DNA of 64,000 nucleotides, taken from Pseudoscleropodium purum. Lineage: Eukaryota; Streptophyta; Bryopsida; Hypnales; Brachytheciaceae. The notes under the pieces are model-generated. The model saw only the letters and a list, made by a program, of their open reading frames with translations, ran no database searches and had not been told where the DNA came from. The translations under genes and the position numbers were made by a program. Where the stretch lies: assembly GCA_963969395.1 (NCBI GenBank), contig OZ017802.1, forward strand, positions 6,760,501 to 6,824,500, in the 5' to 3' direction. Numbering within the stretch: the first letter of the stretch is position 1; the number at the start of each line of letters is the position of its first letter. Below, one piece after another: positions 35,946-46,739 of the stretch.

Positions 35946-35953
35946 ATATAAAT
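35946..35953 (+). promoter_or_regulatory. TATA-like box 3' of the copy 2 ORF
   Basis: TATATAAA is followed by AATCGGTTCCTG and a pyrimidine-rich stretch. The block is conserved in copy 1. It may start a short tail transcript about 1 kb long. Confidence 0.35.
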
Positions 35954-36980
35954 CGGTTCCTGAGATGGGAATTGGGAGTTGTTCATTTTGCAAACTTCTT
36001 GTACCTTTCTATTCTCTTCGTTGTGTATCTCTCTCCAGCGCGATAGGATTGTATGATGTGGAGTTAGGATAGTACGAGTTAGTTTGTAAGTGATTTCTCC
36101 CCTTGGTGTTTATTTTCCGATCCTAGGTGCATGTGAGTAGGTACCGAAGAGTTGGGAGTGAACTTAGTTCCTCAGCACGTCTAGAGTTTGAGATTCCGGG
36201 TGAGAAAGCCGTTGTTAGGCTAGGCGGGTAGGGAGGGATTCCTTAGCTGCGCTAGAACTCCCGGGTGGGAAATCCGGTTGAGTGTCCGATCTCCTGTGAG
36301 GTCTCACCACCCGTATGGGTAACGGAAGAACTTTAGTTGATGTTGGAACGGACGGGTGCACTTGTAACCACCTGTCTTCGCACGGATCGGAAGTAGCATC
36401 AAGGTCGTTGTAGTACGAGAGGGTCGAGTGTGGGGTCTTTGTGTGACCTACGACCCGGATTGCTATCTGGGTTGTTGTGAAGGACCAAACCGGATCCGGA
36501 TTAGCTTAGGAGTCTAGAAGGTAGGACAGTGGGTCTTCAGCCACTATAAGTCACGGAAGGAGTGGTGGGCCTACCACTCTCAAAATTAAGCGACGACCCC
36601 TCTGATGGTGAAACAGAGGCAAAACCAAACCGGATAGGATTACGGATACAGGATGACCATCCCGACCGGATTGGTCAGGACGGATTTCCAGGATCGGAAG
36701 TTGTGAGATCCTGAGATTTGGGTATTTGTACGGACCGGATAGTTAGTAGGACCGGAAGAAGGAGTAATCCGGTCTATAGTTATCCGGTGTGGTAGTATTT
36801 CTGGTTCTAGATCTAAGACCGGAAAGTAAGATTGGGATACTGACTGAGCTTAACTGCTTAATAGAGCTAGATACTTCACAGGATCTCGTGGGTTCGATCT
36901 TTAGAGTCACTTAGTTATACTCTAGAGCGATTTTTGTGAGTATAATGGGGAATTGACCTGCCCTGTGCTGCGACACATTG

Positions 36981-37270
36981 CTTTGGCCAAAAATCCCACC
37001 CACCACTCTCGTACCAAGCACATTGATGTGCAACACCATTTCATTCGTGAACGAGTGGAGGCTGAGGTGATTGAGCTCAAGTATGTGCCTACCCAAGCTA
37101 TGGTTGCTGATGTGCTGACCAAGGCCCTTGGGAAGCCACAACACCACAACTTGATAGGGAAGATGGGCCTTGGAGCCTTTGACCACTCTCAAAGTGGGAG
37201 TGTTGAAGAACATGTACATATTAGTGTAGATTATGTACATTCAGCCCTAGGAGTAGTATTAGCCTCTTAG
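36981..37270 (+). pseudogene. Copia RNase H C-terminal part
   Basis: The frame resumes as ALAKNPTHHSRTKHID, the canonical sequence after WCDNQGAI, then HHFIRE, VLTKALG, and ends inside the 3' LTR. A polypurine tract (AAAGTGGGAG) lies directly before the LTR. Confidence 0.85.
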
Positions 37271-37456
37271 TTAGGCTTAGAGTCTAATGGGTATTGGTTG
37301 TAGTCAAAGGCAGCCCATGGTGTTTAGTTATCCCACATGGTTTGTGGATAACTAGGGAAAGGCTTTTCCCTTTTATGTTCAGCCCATGCATGGGCCTTGA
37401 TATCATCCTACCATCTAAGTAAAGCCTTTCATCCTTCTCATATTGTAATCTCAATA
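37201..37456 (+). repeat. Copia 3' LTR (256 bp)
   Basis: It matches the 5' LTR over its whole length. It is followed by GAGAC (37,457-37,461), the second copy of the target duplication. Confidence 0.95.
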
Positions 37457-38360
37457 GAGACTATGTTTTCGCCAAAAACGCTTCCAAACTGCCATTTCTA
37501 ATACAAGCACCAAATTTGAGATGAAAAACATTTTTGGACACATGTAACTATAGGATCTTGTAGTAAACTAGTTAAAAAAAGACATGGAAAAAATTTCAGA
37601 ATTTTCCATTGTATTGATTGCAAGATATTAGCATTCAAAGTGACAAAAATCACTTTTTTGGCCTTGTGCAAATATAGGCAACTGCACTTCACAAGGTCAC
37701 ATTTAAGAAAAAATGTCCAAAATTGTGGTTATTCTTTGGATTCATTCTTCAAATCAAGTTGGCTACATGCTTGAAAGATTTTAGATCATTTGGAATTGCA
37801 CAACACATAGGAAAAAAATAATAAGTAGAAAGAAATACAAAGTGATTCAAAATACTAAATTGTTAAGAATTTAATTATGGAATTGAAAAATTCCAATTCC
37901 AAAGGTGCTAATGTAGTAATAAACAATCTACATCATGTCTTTTTATTTTTTTCAAAAAATATTAAAAGTTGAGTTAAATAAAGGACTCTAGAGTTTATTT
38001 TTGAGTAGGGAATCCAGACTACTCGCAAACTATAACACCTCATAACTTTCATCTTGTAAATCAAAATGGAATGATTCAAAGCTTTCCACATATATATAAA
38101 TCTAGAAAATCAAATTCAAATTTTTATTTTTGAAAAAAGTGATTTTTTAAGAAATTTTTGGACTGCCCACTAAGCATTGAAAATTACATATCAAGCAATA
38201 GCTTTTGAACCATGTAGTCAAAATTATGAAAATTGTTGGGCCTTAAAGTTACTTCTTAAGCACACGTTGTGTGAAAATTTCAGCGAAAAAACTAAAAACT
38301 CCATTCGTAGTGAGCTGTCAAAATCACTATGTTACCAAAAAACGCAATTTGGACCTTTAG
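37457..38360. repeat. Dispersed repeat C, copy right of Copia
   Basis: This is a direct relative of 27,470-28,090. It extends farther, through a segment around TTGTTGGGCCTTAAAGTTAC and CTAAAAACTCCATT that is shared with 13,900 and 42,060. No gene was found; the 148-codon frame at 38,177-38,623 lies in repeat sequence and is not credible. Confidence 0.6.
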
Positions 38361-38549
38361 GGGTTAAGAAATGTCACAGACCATATAAAATACAAGCATG
38401 GGAAAACAACCATAATTATTTTGTCATACTAAAGAAGGAGAATTCAAGTTATGAAAATTTAAAGCGTACAGACACCTCAAAGAAATTATGGGCACAACAA
38501 GGCTACAAGGCCTACCTCAAAAATTGCTTAACTTATCTCTTTTTCATTT

Positions 38550-39945
38550 ATATCTTACCTTCAAAGCTTGTCCGTGAAGCCTTAGCATTTTTTTTGTCCT
38601 TTTCTTTCATATTTTATTTTTAAAGGTCAAGGGCTTATTCTTGAAGCTTTATTTTTTACTTTTTTTTTACTTTCTTTTAATATTTTGTCTTTAGAGTTGA
38701 AGGATGGGTCCTTCAAAGCTTTATCCTTTTCATTTTTTCCTTTTCTTTTATGTTTTGTATTTAGAGCTCAAAGGCAAGTCCTGAAGGTTGAACCTTCAAT
38801 TTTTTTTCATTTTCTTTTATGTTTTCTCTTTAAAGCTCAAGGGCTTCTCTTTGAAGCTTTACTTTTTTTTAAATTTCTTTTCTTTTATATTTTATCTTTA
38901 GAGCTCAAGGGTGGGTCCTTGAAGGTTGACCCTTCAAATTTTTTTCCTTTTCGTTAGTTTTGTCTTTAAAGCTGAAGGGCTTTTGATTTATTCCTTGCTT
39001 TTCCAAATTTTTTTTACTTGAATGTTTTTTCTTCGAAGTTGAAGGGCTTGTCCTTGAAGCTTTCCTTTTAAAAAAAAATTATTTTCTACTATGTTTTATC
39101 TTTGAAGCTCAAGGGCTTGTCCTTGAAGCTTTCCTTTTAAAAAAAATTATTTTCTACTATGTTTTATCTTTGAAGCTCAAGGGCTTATCCTTGAAGCTTT
39201 TCTTTTTTATTCTTTTTGCCTTTTCTTTTATGTTTTGTCTTTAGAGTTGAAAGGCGAGTCCTTGAAGCAATACCCTTCAAATTTTGTTTCTTTTTCTTTT
39301 ATGTTTTCGAGCTCAAGGGCAAGTCCTTGAAGCTTGACCCTTCAAATTTGTTTTTCCTTTTCTTTTATGTTTTATCTTTCGAGCTCAAGGGAAAGTCCTT
39401 AAAGCTTGACCCTTCAAATTTCTTTTTCTTTTTCTTTTATGTTTTTTCTTTAAAGCTCAAAGGTTGTCCTTGAAGCTTTACTCTTTACTCTTTACTTTTT
39501 TTTCTTTAATATTTTATCTTTAGAGCTCAAGGACGGGTCTTAGGAGCTTTAAATTTGTTTTTTTTTCTATTTTATCTTTAAAGCTCTTTGATTTTTTTCC
39601 TTATCTTTTATGTTTTATCTTTAAAGCTCAAAGGCATCTCCTTGAAGCTTTACTTTCCAATTTTTTTTTCTTTTATGTTTCATCTTTAGAGCTCAAGGGT
39701 GGGTCCTTGAAGCTTTATTTTTTTTAAATTTCTTTTGTTTTATGTTTTATCTTTAAAGCTCTTTGATTTCTTTTTCTTTTATGTTTTATCTTTAAAACTC
39801 AAGGGTTTATCCTTGAAGCTTTACTTTTGAAATTTGTTTTTCCTTTTTCTTTTAATGTTTTGTGTTTAAAGCTCAAGGGCTTGTTCTCAAAGCTTTACTT
39901 TTTTTTTTTTAAATTCTTTTATGTTTAATCTTTAAAGTTGATTAT
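38550..39945. repeat. Tandem array of about 20 hairpin-forming units (65-75 bp)
   Basis: Units consist of a T-rich stretch (TTTTCTTTTATGTTTTATCTTTA) followed by AGCTCAAGG, a 5-7 bp loop and CCTTGAAGCT, which can fold into a short stem. I count about 20 units, some degenerate (for example near 39,580 and 39,757). Apparent frames in it follow repeat periodicity and are not genes. Confidence 0.75.
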
Positions 39946-40139
39946 ACTTTTATTTTGTTTTTTATATAGGCATTTTGAGTTTATATTGAAGAAGAGAAGT
40001 TTTCTTTTTATTGTCCTTTAATCTAAAAAAGTGTTTTGATTGACTAAATTTGAAGGATCTAGCAAAATAACATGGCAAACATGCAAACTTCAACATATTT
40101 GACTCCGGAAGGAAAAAAAATTAAGCATAATGAAAAGAT

Positions 40140-41080
40140 AGACCCATCTGCAATACCTCATGGACGATCCCTAGAAGTATGCAAGACTGATCCTTGCATG
40201 AAAGACTAATACGGTTCTAAATTGCTATAGTCCATGTACTAGAGGGCATCCCATATCAAGTTGGAGAGTGATCGCCCAATCTTAACCTTCTATAGACCGG
40301 TGGTCTTTTATTTCTCTCTAGCATGTCCTTCAAGCATTCCAAGCCCATACCCATGCCATCTTGCACACAGTGAAACACTAGAGTTGTCTTTGCTGGATGT
40401 ATAACTCTGAACTCAAAGTCGGCTACAAAGGTATTTATCTATCCTTGTAGTCGATAGAAATCTCCCTGAAGATGTTCCATCAATGTGTCGTTTTCCGCTA
40501 CAAAGTCTAGAAGATGTTGTGCCTGTACTATTAAAGTTGCATGAAGGTCCAAGGCCTTACCTTTGAGTTGAGATTGTACTCCAAGATCGAGTGAAGATGC
40601 AGGTGGCATTGAAGGTGGATTAGACCTGCCCGATGCACATCCATCTCTTGCAAATGTGAAAAAGTGGCTAATCCCTATTGTAGCCGTTCCTTTCAATATT
40701 CCGTAGTACTTGGTGACAGCCCCCTCTGCTAGTTGTGGATGCAATAGCCTCAACACCTTCACCTTGTATTTGCAAGTGTTTCCTCTTTGCGAATAGACAT
40801 AGCTGCAAATGGCCCGCAAGTCCCTAGGATTGTGCACCACATACCACAGATGCCTATGCGTAGTGGACGTCACATACGCAGGCCCCCCCTTAACCATTGG
40901 TAGCATTACATCACTGTGTAGTATGTCTCAAGCGTGTATGAGGGTAGACACAATAATGCCTCGTTCTTTGATGTTTTCACCAAAGCCCCCCTCTTTTTGA
41001 AAACGTAGGTACTAGTAGTGTAAAGTGGCCTTCAACATCTTCCCTCAACATTTTCCTCATAACCTATTGTATACTACAGT
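40140..41080 (-). pseudogene. Decayed gene of unrecognised family
   Basis: A minus-strand frame reads coding-like from about 41,020 (FQKEGGFGENIKERG) through an open stretch at 40,439-40,906 (motifs HRHLWYVVHNPRDLRAICSY, KYKVKVLRLLHPQLAEGAVT, SHFFTFARDGC). It continues past an in-frame stop near 40,436 into VADFEFRVIHPAKTTLVFH and CLKDMLERNKRPPVYRRLRL, down to about 40,150 with further stops. The frame is preserved between stops. I cannot name the family. It looks like a helical protein of at least 250 residues. Confidence 0.5.
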
Positions 41081-43022
41081 TTACAATCCCTAAATCTTCC
41101 CCTTGTGGGGCTAGCTGACCTTCTATATGATTGCACATGGTTTTGGATACGCAAATTCAACAATTTAGAGGAATGAAGCACAAATCTAGGCATTAGAAAC
41201 ACAACATCAGTGATCTTGAAGCAAAACCGCCTAAAGCAGCAATTGCAACCATTGTATCACTCCAAATGTGTACTGTAAAAGAGATGGATCACCCTAACAT
41301 CGTATCACGCAACATATTGTAAACCCTCTGTGTAGCATTGTCAAAGCAAGCAAAGCAATGCAAAGTACAATGATGCAAGAAAATAATAGAGAAGCAGTAA
41401 TAGTGGAGTCCTAACCTCCTACATAGAAATAGTACATTAGCAACAATCCTAAAACTCTAGCATGGTGGAGAAAAATAGTATAGAAGCATAAAACACTAAA
41501 ATCCTACCATGTTGTAGGAAAACAATACAAGACCAAAAACTAAGAAATCCTAAAACTGCTACAAGAAAATAGTAGAAAAGCATGGACAAGCATTAAAACC
41601 CTAATGTGCTGCCTCAACTAAGTGTAGGCTAGACATGAAGGTCCCTAAATCCTAGCACCACCTTGTTTCATGGTGTTAGAATACTCACCACGGCTTTCAA
41701 ACCAAGAGGCAATAGTAAAAGCCGTAATGGTGCATGCCCCTCAAACACTACACCGACTCAATGAACAAGGCACTCTCATTATTATAATCTTACAGCACAA
41801 TGCATGCATCTTCCGTAGGGTATGGGGCATGGTACACAAAACATTAATTGCCAAACATTGTAATTTTCTAGGGGTAGGTATTAACGAGCAAAGAAGACCA
41901 CGTCCATAAATGTCAAACAAAAGAGCGGAAAACGAGACAAATAAGCCAACTGGGGCAAATGCAGGACTATTGAAGCCAGTGCAATAAGTAACCGCAATAT
42001 AGAGGGTGAGAAATAGCATTACTCTAACTTTTGAACCATATAGTCAAAAGTTATGAAAATTGTTGGGCTTTAAAGCTACTCCTTGGGCACATATTATGTG
42101 AAAGTTTCAACAAAAAGAAATAAAAACTCCATTTGTAGTGAATTGCCTAAAATTGCTATACTATCAGAAAATGTAGTTTTGACCTTTAGGGATTAAATTG
42201 TATTTCTTAAAAGAATGGTGAAACCTTTTTTCTATCTCTATTCACCCTCATAATGATGTCAAATTTTAGGTGGATTACACCTATTGGCTTAGAGAATGTA
42301 TACAATATTCCAAATTTGACAATGCACTACTTTGCTTAACTTAATAATACTAAGAGTTTTTATTCTAACTAGTTGAAATGGACAATCTATTTAGCTTAAT
42401 AGTACTTGTACTAATGTACTAATGTAGATATCGTTACTATGTACTATATGATGGTCCTTACCAATGTTGATCATAGTGTGCACTAGCTTTACAATACTTT
42501 TTAATAAATCAATTGGTACATAAAACAATTTATTAGAATAAAGGATTATGACAAGCTTTGAAAAACTCATACATGATAGAGACATAAATGTATCAAAAAA
42601 ATTGTACTTACCATAGGTCACATAACTTTCATAGTATAGCCTTGCTTATCAAATGCTTTTGTACTTTTCAAGGGTCCATTATATTCCTAATGTGACCGTG
42701 TTGATTTGAAAAATGTGAAAATGCATTACCAAACTCTAACAAGAGATATAAAAAATTAGCCTACTAGCAATCTAACTAGTAGTGATACTATGTAACTTAT
42801 TGGTGTTTTTGAGGGGATAGTGAAGAGATAATGCAAGATAAAGACTATGTTTGATTTATATATAAACATTTAATTAATTGATCCATTTTTTAAAGCATGC
42901 ATTTATACCATGATTTAGAGTTTGAGAATCCTAAAGAAAATAGAATAATTTTATTAACCAATGTATGTGTATCCATACTTGTACATATGCATATTCATAT
43001 CTATATCTCTGCACACACACAC

Positions 43023-43058
<36 letters not shown>

Positions 43059-45540
43059 GGCATTTTGGATTGGGATGGTTGACAGTTTTTATTTTAATAT
43101 TTTGACCCTTGATTGATCTTTTTGAAATGTTGTGTTTGGTATTGTTGAAGGAATAATAAGTGAAATTATTCCAATAGAGTCTAATAATAATAATTTTAGG
43201 ACCAATATTATTGTTTTTCCTTCCTAATCAATTTTAAATTTTGGTTGTTATTTCATACAATATTAGTGTGCCTTGTGTTGTTGCCACTACCAAAATGAAA
43301 GTAAAAAGTGATTTTAAAATTTTAAAATTTTAAGAACTTCTAAAATGACTTCATATAAACTGAAAATTATTTTTTCATTCATAAAAACTTCAAAATTCAA
43401 TATCTTTCACACCATAGATCCCAATGCCACAAAACAAAATCTATGCACCCCTCCTTGCAAAATGCTTTTCTACTATATCAAAAACATGCTTTGGAGATGC
43501 ATTGTCTTGGAGATATCATTGTAACATACAAACAAATAAAACAACCAACATAACTTAAGTCCATATATATATATATATATATATTTTTTTTTTTTATTTT
43601 TTTTTTTATTTTTTTTTTAATTAAAAAAAATTTAAATTTAAAATTTTTTTTTAATATATTTATATTTGTTTTTTGTTTTTTAATTTTTTTAATTTTTTAA
43701 TTTTTTAATTTTATATAAAGACCAACTTGTGCATCTTCAACATATGCAAGAAATCTCAGGTAGGTTTGTACAAAGTCACTTTTGGTCAAATGTTCATGAA
43801 ATTTTGACACAATATGTAAACATATATCTCTTTGGTGAAAAAATATATTTTTTCATCAGATGCTCAAATCAAAAGTTATATTGCCTTGTACTTTGGGGCA
43901 ATTCAAGTAATTTGGAAAATCTTTGAAAAATGTTTTGCAAAAAAGATCATCAACTTTTGAAATTTGGCATGTATATAACAAATAAAATATGGCATACAAT
44001 TGTTCAAAAAAAACTAAATTGTAGTCTTCAAATCTCATACTAAGAGGAGTCAAACTTTTTTAGTATTGTTGGAGCAATTTTAAGAAAAAAAACATTTTCT
44101 TCAAACTTCAATTCCTATTATCTTGCAATTTGTGAATTCAAAATTCTTAAAAAAAATTCCACTTATTCCAAATGTTTGTCTCTAACTTTTTTATTGTTTA
44201 GATTTCAAATAAAAAGTTTCTTTATTGTACAAGAAATGATAAAAAAATGACTAGTGTATTGCCAATTCACCTAACTTCCTTGCATTGCATGGTGATTTAG
44301 TGTAAGTCATACATCTCAATTGCTTCTAAAAATTTCATGAGTGAATCTAATATCATACTAGTGTGCCTCATACAGTTGCCATGATCAAAGTAAAAGTAAA
44401 AGTAATTTAAAAAAAATTTCAATTCAAAAAATCTTTAAAAACTTATAACTTTTATGCTGTAGGTCAGAACACCACAAAACAAAGCTTGTAAACCCCTCCT
44501 TGCCAAGGGTTTTTTGACTATGCAACTAGAGGACTCACGGTTGAGGAAATCTCCTTGTAACAACAAAAGAAAACAAACAACCTAACTTAAGGTATAGATA
44601 CTTATAAATGGTCAAAATCTCATATTCTTGTAGAGCAAAACTTTCATTCAAAGAAGGCCCAAAGTCTCTTGATCTTGTTCTACAAAAATGAAAAAAAAAG
44701 TTTTTTTTTCCCTGCAAACATTATTATCTTTCAATCCACATGGTCAAATGGGCTGAATTTTTTTCTACAATTTGGTAAAATACTTTAATTCAATTTTTTA
44801 CAATGGAAGTTTGAAAATAATATTACGATTTTCATTTTTGAATAACATACCAAAGAATTGCAGTTTTTGACAATGATTCCCTGGAAAAAAAACTCATTTC
44901 TTTAAGTATGGATATTTCCTATTTAAGTAACACTTTCTTATTTATATTCTTCTATATTCGTACATGTCCTCTCACAAAGTTACATTAGGTGTACTTTGAG
45001 GACACTCTTTACACCATGTTGCTAATTGAGAGGATGTCTATAGGCACCAACCACTATAAGAAAGTTTGGTTTCACAATCCGGTGATACAATATCCAACTA
45101 AGTAGAAGCACCCAAATGTAACACAAGTTGTTCTTTGATTCCTAAAAAACAACCTAAATCCAAGTGCAATTGAACCTAGAGTACACAAGTAGGGTTTCAA
45201 GAAGTTGTCACTATCATGAGGATGGGTCTTATGTTGGCCAATTACTTGTGCGTGATTGAAGCTTAGAGTATGTTGCTTTTGGGTGTTTCCATGCCCCCTT
45301 TGGTATTAGTCTAGTGTCCACTATAGGTGTTAGTCTAGTGTTCACTATAGGTGCATCTACATAGTTGTTTCCAAAAATTCGTATTATATTCATACAAGTT
45401 TGGAAAAATACGAAACCAATTTCGTTGATTTCCTAAAGCATCTCCTAACAAGGGCACGTCACTTTAATTTGTAGCTACCCTGAAAATCTCCAAATCTTGA
45501 ATAAGTGTCACACTTAGGTGCTTCTACGTTACCCTTGTGG
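41081..45540. other. Gene-free AT-rich interval with repeats
   Basis: Contents: irregular units around AAATCCTAAAACT (41,380-41,620), a dispersed repeat C fragment (42,030-42,190), (TA)n at 43,025-43,055 and 43,561-43,584, a long A/T low-complexity block (43,585-43,720), and diverged repeat C-like words to about 44,200. No supported gene was seen. Confidence 0.4.
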
Positions 45541-45870
45541 GCCTGCCGATTTCACTGTTGTGTGTTTGATGTAACTGGCCAGCGTTGAAGTGAGGATGCT
45601 CCCGTGTAAAATGTCGGTTCATGGCAATCCATTTGCTGCAGTGCGATACCAATCCAAACACTGGTCGAAACTGTCAGTCTGTCACCCACTAAGTTAGGAA
45701 TAGTTTTCACTGAAACAGTACCGCATTTGCAGATTGCAAAGTGATCCGACCAGGAGTAGCTGGGCTGCCACTTGACTAGGGCCAGGAACTCGGACGCGCA
45801 CCTCTGTCAGAAGCTCCACACCCAACGTGCTCTGCACCAGCGGTCTCAAATTCAATCTCTGAAAGTAGCT
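45540..45870. other. GC-normal island, no gene recognised
   Basis: The composition shifts from AT-rich to balanced over about 330 bp, directly abutting the piggyBac-like element. It may be a promoter remnant or gene fragment. No ORF or tRNA-like fold was convincing. A similar island lies at 12,270-12,470. Confidence 0.35.
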
Positions 45871-45878
45871 TAAGTTAA

Positions 45879-46509
45879 CCCTGAAACGCCTGGGCCTATA
45901 GCCACATGTTTTCTATACTTCACGAAAATTTTCAATTTTTTTGAGAATTTTTCTTTTTATGCAAATTTTTGAAGAAAAAGTGAAGAAAAAAGAATATCAA
46001 ATAAAAAATTATCTCAAAAAATCTGAAAATTTCATCATGTGTGTACATTATAGTGAAAAACATCATGGTGTAAATTCAGTTTCCGTGTCATTATATAATT
46101 CTCATTTAATTCTCATTAAAAATATTGTTGGAGTTCAAATTACAATAAAATATTCAATTTTACGATTTTTCCCAAAATTCGAATTGGAGTAGAAACTAGA
46201 GTAGAAGACCTTCATTTCATTAGTTGGACTCAAATTCAAAAAAAGTCATTTTCAAGAAGAAATTTCAGATTTACTCAATTTCCCAAAATACACTGAAATG
46301 GCAAATTTTGCCATCCGTTTTTTTTCATTACTTCTCAATTATATGGAAATAAACATCAAATAGACCCAAAACTCCATTGGATGCTCTTTGTAACTCAACA
46401 TACAAGGTTATTAAAAAAAAGAATGGATGAAAAATCTACTGTTGAAGTCTTCTTACGACCACCTAAAATCATCCAGAAGCCACAAAATGGCTCCTTGGGC
46501 GTTCCAGGG
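45879..46509. mobile_element. piggyBac-like non-autonomous element (631 bp)
   Basis: The left end CCCTGAAACGCC and the right end, the reverse complement of CCCTGGAACGCC, form 12-bp terminal inverted repeats with one mismatch. TTAA lies immediately outside both ends (45,875-45,878 and 46,510-46,513). TTAA target duplication with CCC-starting termini is the hallmark of piggyBac; Kolobok also uses TTAA and is the main alternative. The interior is AT-rich and holds no transposase. Confidence 0.6.
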
Positions 46510-46739
46510 TTAAGGTGAGCTTAGAAGCACTAGTAAGTTAGTCAATCATTTAAGTCATTTTGGAGCAGATCATGTGCAGTATGAGTGAGGTGGTAGAAAT
46601 TTTTCCCATATAGGAAATATGGAGATAGGAACAAATTAGTTTTTAACATCCAATAGAGTAGCATGGCTAAGATTTTCTCTTTTAACTAAAGAGACAATGT
46701 TTCAGTGAGTATGGCCTAAATAAATCATGCTTTAACCCT

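Larger units (their letters stand above)
33692..36975 (+). mobile_element. TG...CA element without LTRs, copy 2 (3,284 bp), nested in Copia
   Basis: The ends TGTCGCAGC and GCTGCGACA match copy 1 exactly. The target duplication is CATTG (33,687-33,691 and 36,976-36,980). Removing the element and one CATTG rejoins the Copia RNase H frame exactly. Layout: 443-bp leader with TATAAAA (33,947), the ORF from 34,135, a second TATATAAA (35,946), and about 1.0 kb of non-coding tail. CCGG occurs unusually often in leader and tail. No long terminal direct repeats are seen. Identity to copy 1 is roughly 85-90 percent by eye. Confidence 0.85.
28574..37456 (+). mobile_element. Ty1/Copia LTR retrotransposon, defective, carrying a nested element
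   Basis: The complete unit is 5' LTR, about 1-kb leader, gag, protease, integrase, reverse transcriptase, RNase H and 3' LTR, flanked by the 5-bp duplication GAGAC. Integrase before reverse transcriptase defines the Copia order. Without the 3,284-bp nested element and one copy of CATTG it would be about 5.6 kb. Three coding lesions are visible: a likely one-base loss near 29,887, a stop at 32,731-32,733, and the nested insertion at 33,692. Identical LTRs indicate a recent insertion. It is GC-richer than its surroundings. Confidence 0.95.

Noticed and set aside
36840..36905. A tRNA gene at the element's right end
   Set aside because: There is a B-box-like word, but the acceptor, anticodon and T stems do not pair properly.
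38685..39473. Open frames of 85-90 codons inside the T-rich array
   Set aside because: They follow the 70-bp repeat period, are Phe/Leu/Lys-rich with repeated peptides, and reflect the tandem structure rather than a gene.
38550..39945. CRISPR-like array
   Set aside because: The repeat period and hairpin invite comparison, but the spacers are themselves repetitive T-rich DNA and the context is a plant-type nuclear genome.
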